7,342 nt of DNA from the NCBI GenBank assembly GCA_947627805.1, contig CANQXB010000046.1, positions 1 to 7,342 of the forward strand, read 5' to 3'. Below, one piece after another: positions 1-4,216 of this stretch. Below the pieces are notes generated by a model. It saw nothing but the letters and a program-made list of their open reading frames with translations. It was not told the origin of the DNA and searched no databases. Position numbers and translations under genes: made by a program. The stretch's first letter is position 1. Each line of letters opens with the position of its first letter. This stretch comes from an uncultured Bacilli bacterium. Lineage in GTDB: Bacteria > Bacillota_I > Bacilli_A > RF39 > UBA660.

Positions 1-131
1 GTTGTTTCACTATTATAAAAAGCATGGGTATCTTTTATCATTGTACTTATTAAGGTTACTAATATTACTCCTAGAGTTACTCCTATTATTATTTTTTCTT
101 TTTTATTTATTTTCTTTAAAATGTCTTTCAT
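1..131 (-). CDS. N-terminus of a membrane-anchored or secreted protein (partial, runs off the left edge)
   Basis: Only the first 43 codons are inside the window. The peptide begins MKDILKKINKKEK, a strongly basic stretch, followed by a hydrophobic segment at about residues 14-31 (IIIGVTLGVILVTLISTM). This is a typical uncleaved anchor or signal peptide. The start is well supported: AAGGAAG lies on the minus strand at 139-145, seven bases before the ATG at 131. Just after the hydrophobic core comes DTHAFYNSET, which loosely resembles the TxAxF..xET pattern after the core of SipW-type (TasA/camelysin-like) signal peptides. That resemblance is from memory and weak, because the spacing is one residue short. 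Divergently transcribed from the HTH gene at 315. Function unknown. Confidence 0.7.
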   Translation of the reverse strand, partial: MKDILKKINKKEKIIIGVTLGVILVTLISTMIKDTHAFYNSET

Positions 132-314
132 AATTCTACTTCCTTTTTATTTAATGTTGCAAATGCCGAAAATAATTTAGTGTTAAAATTTTTTTAATTT
201 TTTATAATACTTATGGGGCATTATTGTCCTACTTATATTATAAATAAATTGGGGCATACTTGTCAATGTAAAATTGGGACACACTTGGTACAATTTTTTT
301 AGGAAGTGGCTTAA
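132..314. other. AT-rich divergent intergenic region
   Basis: It separates the minus-strand partial gene from the plus-strand HTH gene. It holds the ribosome-binding site of the left gene (139-145), long T/A runs, a -10-like TATAAT at 203-208 on the plus strand without a convincing -35, and three degenerate direct repeats (listed separately). TACAAT at 289-294 also resembles a -10 box but lies too close to the HTH ribosome-binding site to be a likely promoter for it. No terminator, RNA gene or ORF is convincing here. Confidence 0.5.
214..295. repeat. Three degenerate direct repeats (TTGGGrCAnACTTGkC-like)
   Basis: Copy A is TGGGGCATTATTGTCC at 214-229, copy B is TTGGGGCATACTTGTCAA at 249-266, and copy C is TTGGGACACACTTGG at 274-288. 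B and C are offset by 25 bases and each is preceded by AA. Nothing else in this T/A-rich spacer has such G-rich words. They could be operator sites for the HTH protein encoded directly downstream, or a relic of an insertion-sequence end. The TGTCAATGTAAAATTGGGAC stretch at 261-280 reminds me of IS21-family terminal repeats. Both readings are inference. Confidence 0.5.
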
Positions 315-515
315 ATGTTAAAAGAATATAGACAAAAGAAAAATATTTCACAAGAAAAATTAGAAGCATTAACAAATTTAGATAGAAAAACCATATTTAG
401 AATTGAAAACAATATTAATATGCCCCTTTTAGATACTTTTGCTAAATTAGTTTTAGCTTTAGAACTAACTGATGAAGAAATTGTCAAAGAAGTTAAAAAT
501 AGTATCAAAAAATAA
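315..515 (+). CDS. Small XRE/Cro-type helix-turn-helix protein
   Basis: This 66-residue protein is almost entirely one XRE (HTH_3-like) DNA-binding domain. The first helix carries LKEYRQKKNIS at about residues 2-12, the helix-turn-helix core QEKLEALTNLDRKTIFRIEN is at about 13-32, and the last helices DTFAKLVLALEL are at about 40-51, followed by a charged tail. There is no sensor or toxin domain, so it should act as a cytoplasmic repressor, probably as a dimer. AGGAAG at 301-306 sits eight bases before the ATG and fixes the start. No strong terminator follows, and the next elements are palindromes and the ToxI repeats. Regulation of the toxin-antitoxin locus or of its own promoter is therefore plausible but unproven. 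It could equally be an orphan antitoxin-like regulator left by a mobile element. Family call secure, target unknown. Confidence 0.88.
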   Translation: MLKEYRQKKNISQEKLEALTNLDRKTIFRIENNINMPLLDTFAKLVLALELTDEEIVKEVKNSIKK

Positions 516-551
516 ATTTATAGACTTTTTCACTATTTTATGGTATATTAT

Positions 552-567
552 TTTCACATAAGTGAAA
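552..567. promoter_or_regulatory. Perfect inverted repeat TTTCAC-ATAA-GTGAAA (possible operator)
   Basis: Six-base arms at 552-557 and 562-567 flank a four-base spacer, 37 bases after the HTH stop codon. The following sequence (TATTTATG) is not a T-tract, so it is a poor intrinsic terminator. A dimeric repressor binding site just upstream of the ToxI promoter region is a better reading. The binding protein is not known; the adjacent XRE protein is the obvious candidate. Confidence 0.4.
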
Positions 568-571
568 TATT

Positions 572-592
572 TATGTAAAAATTACATATAAT
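572..592 (+). promoter_or_regulatory. Putative toxI promoter with overlapping palindrome
   Basis: TATAAT at 587-592 is a perfect -10 hexamer and would start transcription near 599, about 15 bases before the first ToxI repeat. No good -35 lies 16-18 bases upstream. A perfect palindrome, TATGTAA-AAA-TTACATA (572-588), covers the spacer and overlaps the -10. The half-site TTATGTA recurs at 604-610, just after the predicted start. This arrangement suggests a promoter that is repressed or activated by a dimeric DNA-binding protein. The -10 and palindrome are seen directly; promoter function is inferred. Confidence 0.45.
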
Positions 593-612
593 AAATATGC
601 TACTTATGTAGT

Positions 613-731
613 TAAAAAAGTGGGTGAAGCCAGCCCTATATATGGCAACTAAAAAAGTGGGTGAAGCCAGCCCTATATATGGCAACTAACAAAGTGGGTG
701 AAGCCAGCCCTATATATGGCAACTAAAAAAG
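613..731 (+). repeat. Tandem array of 37-base units, 3.2 copies
   Basis: Units lie at 613-649, 650-686 and 687-723, with eight bases of a fourth at 724-731. Each consists of T, an A6 tract and a 30-base core beginning GTGGGTGAAGCC and ending TATATGGCAAC. Units 1 and 2 are identical, and unit 3 differs by one base (A to C at 690, inside the A-tract). The unit is about 43 percent GC, well above its surroundings. Copies abut without unique spacers, so this is not CRISPR. The period is not a multiple of three, so it is not a repeated peptide. It is read here as the antitoxin repeat of the downstream toxN gene. Confidence 0.97.
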
Positions 732-733
732 AT

Positions 734-768
734 GGTTAGAGAACTTACTCTAACCTTTTATTTTTTTT
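734..768 (+). terminator. Intrinsic terminator between toxI and toxN
   Basis: GGTTAGAG (734-741) pairs perfectly with CTCTAACC (748-755) around the loop AACTTA, and is followed by TTTTATTTTTTTT (756-768). An A-tract at 725-730 precedes the stem. In known type III loci a terminator at exactly this place lets only a fraction of polymerases read on into the toxin gene, which keeps RNA antitoxin in excess. The hairpin is seen directly; the attenuating role comes from family knowledge. Confidence 0.93.
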
Positions 769-778
769 AAAATTGCGT

Positions 779-784
779 TATAAT
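779..784 (+). promoter_or_regulatory. TATAAT box immediately before toxN
   Basis: A perfect -10 hexamer ends seven bases before the toxN ATG at 792, so a transcript from it would start on or next to the start codon and be leaderless. The -35 position (about 756-761, TTTTAT) is poor and lies in the terminator T-tract. It may be a chance word in AT-rich DNA. It stands out because toxN has no recognisable Shine-Dalgarno sequence. Confidence 0.25.
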
Positions 785-791
785 AAATTTT

Positions 792-1307
792 ATGAAAAAA
801 AATAATTATGAAAAATTTAAATTAGTAAAAGTCGATTCTAAGTATTGTGATTATTTAAGAAAATTTGACTACCGAGTACCTTATAATGCTGGTAGAAAAG
901 ATTTAAGACCTTTTATCGGTGTTTTATTTATGGTTAAAAATTGTGAATATTTTGCTCCGCTTGCTAGTCCTAAACCTAAACATAAAAATTTAAAAAATTC
1001 TTTAGATTTATTAAAAATTGATAAGGGAGAAAATGGTATTATTAATTTTAACAATATGATACCTGTAACAAATAAAAATTATCAAGAATTTGATTTAGAT
1101 AAGAAAGCTAACAATAAAGAGGAAAAATTTAGACTAATACTTTTACAAAAACAATTACGGTGGCTTACCCAACATAGAAAAGAAGTTTTAGATAAATCAT
1201 TACTATTATATAATTTATATAAAAATGATAAACTTCCTAAAAATGTCAGAGAAAGATGTTGCAATTACCCCTTATTAGAGCAAAAATGTCAAGAATATAA
1301 TAAATAA
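792..1307 (+). CDS. toxN: ToxN/AbiQ-family endoribonuclease toxin (type III TA)
   Basis: A 171-residue protein, the same length as the classic Pectobacterium ToxN. Family landmarks occur in order: VDSKYCDYLRKFDYRVPYN near 14-32, FIGVLFMVKNCEYFAPLASP at 41-60, a central NMIPV at 88-92, a helix KQLRWLTQHRK at 120-130, and a C-terminal CCNYPLLEQKCQEY at 156-169. Members are cytoplasmic metal-independent RNases that cut A-rich sites in mRNA and in their own antitoxin RNA, causing growth arrest or abortive infection. The catalytic-region Ser59 is kept, while the preceding residue is Ala58 where, as I recall, ToxN has Thr52. The start is set by the conserved N-terminal motif; the next Met is residue 47. 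No Shine-Dalgarno is visible before the ATG. It sits behind the ToxI repeats and terminator and faces ligA with six bases between stop codons. Family call firm, activity untested. Confidence 0.93.
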   Translation: MKKNNYEKFKLVKVDSKYCDYLRKFDYRVPYNAGRKDLRPFIGVLFMVKNCEYFAPLASPKPKHKNLKNSLDLLKIDKGENGIINFNNMIPVTNKNYQEFDLDKKANNKEEKFRLILLQKQLRWLTQHRKEVLDKSLLLYNLYKNDKLPKNVRERCCNYPLLEQKCQEYNK

Positions 1308-1329
1308 AGAAGGTTACTCGCCTTCTTTT
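1306..1329. terminator. Bidirectional terminator shared by toxN and ligA
   Basis: AAAGAAGG (1306-1313) pairs perfectly over eight bases with CCTTCTTT (1321-1328) around the loop TTACTCG. On the plus strand the stem ends in CTTTT for toxN; on the minus strand it ends in CTTTATTTATT for ligA. The stem includes the end of the toxN stop codon, and the loop holds the ligA stop codon (TTA at 1314-1316, read as TAA). One compact hairpin thus appears to end both convergent genes. Confidence 0.75.
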
Positions 1330-3311
1330 AATTTATCAATAATACTTTTAAATTGTTCTTCATTCCAAATAGTAATACCTAGTTCTCTAGCTTTATCATA
1401 TTTACTACCAGGGTCTATTCCTACAATGACAACATCCGTCCTTTTACTAACACTTTCAGAGAATGTCCCACTATATTCTTCAATTAAACTTTTTATTTCA
1501 TCACGAGACATAAAAGATATGGCTCCGGTCATTACAAATTTCTTATTGGTAATAAATTCATTAGTCTTCTTTTTTACTCCATGATATTCCATATTAATAC
1601 CTAACATTTTTAATTTATCAATAAGGTTTCGATTTTCTTTAAAATAATCATAAATACTTTGAGCAAGAATATCGCCAATATCTTTTATACTTAATAATTC
1701 TTCTACTGAAGCATTCATTAAATTATCAATATTTTCATAATAACTAGCTAATAGTTTCGCTGTTTTACTACCAACTCCACTTATTCCTAAACCAAATAAT
1801 AATTTTTCTAAACTATTATTTTTACTATTTTCCACGGCATTTAAAATATTTTCTAAACTTTTTTTACCAAAACCTTCCAATGTTAGAATATCTTCTTCAT
1901 GTTCTTTTAAATGATAGAAATCTGTAATTGAAGATAAAAATCCTTCATTAAAGAAATCTTCAATTATTTCATCTCCTAAACCATCAATATTCATCGCATC
2001 TCTGGAAGCAAAATGAATAAGAGCTTCAATACCTCTAGCAGGACATTCTGTATTAGGGCAATAATAATCTACTTGACCTTCTTTTTTAATAAGTTTGGTA
2101 TGACAAATAGGACATTCGCTAATCATTTTAAATGGTTTTTCGATTCCCGTTCGTCTTTCTTTAATACTACCTGTTACTTCTGGAATAACATCCCCCGCTT
2201 TATGAACACTAACAATATCACCAATCATAAGACCTAAGCTATTAACGTAATCTTCATTATGCAAAGTAGCTTTTCTAATAGTTGAACCCATAATTAAAAC
2301 CGGGTCAAGCATTGCATTAGGAGTAATTTTACCCGTTCTTCCTACGGTAAAAATAATATCATTAAGTTTAGTTAAAACTTCACTAGCAATAAATTTATAA
2401 GCAGTTGCCCATCTAGGGTATTTAGCTGTAAATCCCAATTCTTGTTGCTCATAAATATTATTTACTTTAATAACAATACCATCGATTTCATAGGGAAGAC
2501 TATCTCTTTTAGTAGTATATTCTTTAATAAAATCCACTACTTCATCGATATTTTTAACAAGTCTATTGTTAGGATTTACTTTAAAACCTAATTTTTGCAT
2601 ATAATCTAAAGCTTCCATATGGGTTGTGATACCATAATCTAAAGGATTAGGTAAATGATAAATCCAATTATTTAAATTTCTTTTCGCCGCCACTTTCGAA
2701 TCTAATTGTCTAACACTACCTGCGGCGGCATTTCTCACATTTTGTAAAATAGGAAGTCCTTCTAATTCTCTTTCTTTATTTAATTTCTCTAAAGTTTTTT
2801 TATCCATGTATATTTCGCCTCGAACTTCAATATCGACAGGTTCTTTTAACTTTAAAGGAATTACTTTAATAGTTTTGACATTATGGGTAATATCTTCCCC
2901 AATAGTTCCATCTCCTCTTGTAGCACCACTTTTTAAAATACCTTTTTCATAAATTAAAGATACTGATAAACCATCTATTTTTAACTCACAAACATATTCG
3001 GGGTTGATGCCCATTTTTTTAATTCGCGCATCAAATTCTCTTACTTCATCTTCATTAAAGACATTACCTAAACTAAGCATTGGTATTTTATGCGTTATTT
3101 TAGCAAATTTATCTAAAACTTCTCCTCCCACTCTTTTAGTAGGACTATCTGGTAAAACATATTCTGGATGTTTTTCTTCTAAATTAATAAGTTCTCTTAA
3201 ATATTTGTCATATTCTTGATCCGTTATTACAGGATTATCTAAAACAAAATATTCATAATTGGCTTTATTAAGAATTTCGACTAATTCTTGAATTCTTTCT
3301 TTTTCTTTCAT
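1314..3311 (-). CDS. ligA: NAD-dependent DNA ligase LigA
   Basis: LigA seals nicks in replication and repair using NAD as AMP donor. At 665 residues it matches the usual length of about 670, and all domains are present. The N-terminal Ia region (NKANYEYFV at 15-23, DQEYD at 31-35) binds NMN. The adenylation motif is KIDG with catalytic Lys111, followed by EVRGE at 162-166 and DGIVIK at 277-282. An OB fold follows, then a four-cysteine zinc finger (Cys400, 403, 418, 423), helix-hairpin-helix repeats at about 430-555 and a BRCT domain at about 586-665. I chose the ATG at 3311, with GGGGA five bases upstream on the minus strand. An in-frame ATG at 3317 overlaps the previous stop as ATGA and is the alternative; a GTG at 3323 is less likely. 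Last gene of the pcrA operon, so translationally coupled to the nucleotidyltransferase gene. Confidence 0.97.
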   Translation of the reverse strand: MKEKERIQELVEILNKANYEYFVLDNPVITDQEYDKYLRELINLEEKHPEYVLPDSPTKRVGGEVLDKFAKITHKIPMLSLGNVFNEDEVREFDARIKKMGINPEYVCELKIDGLSVSLIYEKGILKSGATRGDGTIGEDITHNVKTIKVIPLKLKEPVDIEVRGEIYMDKKTLEKLNKERELEGLPILQNVRNAAAGSVRQLDSKVAAKRNLNNWIYHLPNPLDYGITTHMEALDYMQKLGFKVNPNNRLVKNIDEVVDFIKEYTTKRDSLPYEIDGIVIKVNNIYEQQELGFTAKYPRWATAYKFIASEVLTKLNDIIFTVGRTGKITPNAMLDPVLIMGSTIRKATLHNEDYVNSLGLMIGDIVSVHKAGDVIPEVTGSIKERRTGIEKPFKMISECPICHTKLIKKEGQVDYYCPNTECPARGIEALIHFASRDAMNIDGLGDEIIEDFFNEGFLSSITDFYHLKEHEEDILTLEGFGKKSLENILNAVENSKNNSLEKLLFGLGISGVGSKTAKLLASYYENIDNLMNASVEELLSIKDIGDILAQSIYDYFKENRNLIDKLKMLGINMEYHGVKKKTNEFITNKKFVMTGAISFMSRDEIKSLIEEYSGTFSESVSKRTDVVIVGIDPGSKYDKARELGITIWNEEQFKSIIDKLKEGE

Positions 3312-3313
3312 AA

Positions 3314-4213
3314 TCATCCCCACAAATCTTTATTATATATACCTTCTTTAATTTCTTTTAATAGGCCTTTTTTTAAATTTTCTAAATCTTCTTTATAAGT
3401 TATACCATAATGTTTACTTTTAGTTTTAATTACTTTAATTTTTTTATTTAATTCTTTAGAACTTTCAAAAATAGTATTTGGAACTAACCACTCAATAGAT
3501 GCCGTATCATTATTTAAGAAAAAATCTTGAATATTATTTTCTAAATAAGTAAATATTTTAGGAGTTAAGCAAAAGAGATTCATGGAAACTAAAGTATCAA
3601 AATCTATTTCAAAGGCCTCTTCTTTATCTAAAGGACGCGCTAATAACTTTTCGCCTTTTTGATATACTTCACTTTCTATTATTTTATCTATATACCCATT
3701 ATTTTCCAAAATAATTCCTCTTTTAACTGAACCATTGGCACTTAAGGTATTGCCTACTTTATAGCCAATAACCGCATATTCATCATCTTGACAATTTAAT
3801 AAGTATCGTGAAGCTTCTAAATAGGCTTCCCTCCCATAAAAATCATCCGCATTAATAATAGCAAAATTTTCCTTTATAATATCTTTAGCCGAATAGACAG
3901 CATGTGCTGTTCCTAATGGCTTAACTCTTTCTTTAGGAATAACTATTCCCTTCGGAACATTGGCATTATCTTGAAAGACATATTCCACTTTTATTTTATC
4001 TTCAATATGTTTACCAATCGTATTTTTAAATATTTCATAATTTTCTCTTTTTATAACAAAAACTACTTTAGTAAAACCCGCCCTAATGGCATCTTTAATA
4101 CTATAATCAATAATAAATTCCCCATTAGGCCCTACTGGTTCAATTTGCTTTAAACCACCAAAACGACTACCCATTCCAGCTGCTAAAACTAATAATGTTA
4201 AATCTTTTTTCAT
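3314..4213 (-). CDS. NTP-transferase family nucleotidyltransferase (sugar-phosphate type)
   Basis: A 299-residue protein of the nucleotidyltransferase fold (NTP_transferase, GlmU/RmlA-like). The family transfers an NMP from an NTP to a sugar phosphate or similar substrate with release of pyrophosphate. The nucleotide-binding signature LAAGMGSRFGGLKQ is at 10-23, GTAHAV at 101-106 and the metal-binding NADDFYG at 121-127. The C-terminal YGITYKEDLENL at 269-280 is typical of one widespread subfamily of unassigned NTP transferases. There is no acyltransferase or left-handed helix domain, so it is not a GlmU. The start ATG at 4213 has AAAGGA seven bases upstream. It begins three bases after the pcrA stop and ends against the ligA start, so the three genes are almost certainly one transcript. 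No sugar or cell-wall gene is in the window to reveal the substrate, and no gene symbol is warranted. Confidence 0.88.
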   Translation of the reverse strand: MKKDLTLLVLAAGMGSRFGGLKQIEPVGPNGEFIIDYSIKDAIRAGFTKVVFVIKRENYEIFKNTIGKHIEDKIKVEYVFQDNANVPKGIVIPKERVKPLGTAHAVYSAKDIIKENFAIINADDFYGREAYLEASRYLLNCQDDEYAVIGYKVGNTLSANGSVKRGIILENNGYIDKIIESEVYQKGEKLLARPLDKEEAFEIDFDTLVSMNLFCLTPKIFTYLENNIQDFFLNNDTASIEWLVPNTIFESSKELNKKIKVIKTKSKHYGITYKEDLENLKKGLLKEIKEGIYNKDLWG

Positions 4214-4216
4214 CTC

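Larger units (their letters stand above)
599..768 (+). ncRNA. toxI: ToxI-like antitoxin RNA of a type III toxin-antitoxin system
   Basis: The predicted transcript carries three tandem 37-base units, part of a fourth, and a terminator, directly before a toxN-family gene. In characterised ToxIN/AbiQ loci the toxin cuts such a repeat RNA into single units of about 34-37 nt, and each binds and inhibits one toxin molecule in a closed ToxN-ToxI ring. Each unit here can form an H-type pseudoknot. In unit 1, GGG 622-624 pairs with CCC 634-636 (extendable by a U625-G633 wobble) and GCCA 629-632 pairs with UGGC 643-646. UAUAUA 637-642 is a connecting loop. Units are joined by A-rich linkers, matching the A-rich cut sites known for ToxN enzymes. 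The 5' end at 599 is estimated from the -10 box at 587-592. The unit sequence is not one I recognise. Confidence 0.87.

Noticed and set aside
311..508. Hydrophobic ORF antisense to the HTH gene
   Set aside because: It is a shadow of the HTH coding strand in AT-rich DNA, with no ribosome-binding site and no sensible family.
315..515. HTH protein as the protein antitoxin of a type II system with the 171-residue protein as its toxin
   Set aside because: The two genes are 276 bases apart and separated by the repeat array and a strong terminator, and the toxin belongs to a family whose antitoxin is RNA.
552..567. Intrinsic terminator of the HTH gene
   Set aside because: The six-base AT-rich stem is not followed by a T-run, so it reads better as a protein-binding palindrome.
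613..731. CRISPR array
   Set aside because: The 37-base units are contiguous copies without unique spacers, only three in number, with no cas genes. The toxN gene and terminator that follow explain them better.
613..731. Plasmid iterons or a neutral minisatellite
   Set aside because: There is no replication initiator gene nearby, and iterons are usually about 17-22 bases. The unit folds as a pseudoknot and sits directly before a toxN-family gene.
2013..2237. Plus-strand ORFs inside ligA, also at 3004-3219, and inside the nucleotidyltransferase gene (3971-4153)
   Set aside because: They overlap well-conserved genes on the opposite strand, have low-complexity translations and lack ribosome-binding sites.
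3312..3323. GTG at 3323 as the ligA start
   Set aside because: It would overlap the upstream gene by ten bases and lacks a spaced ribosome-binding site. The ATG at 3311 has GGGGA five bases upstream and gives the usual LigA N-terminus.
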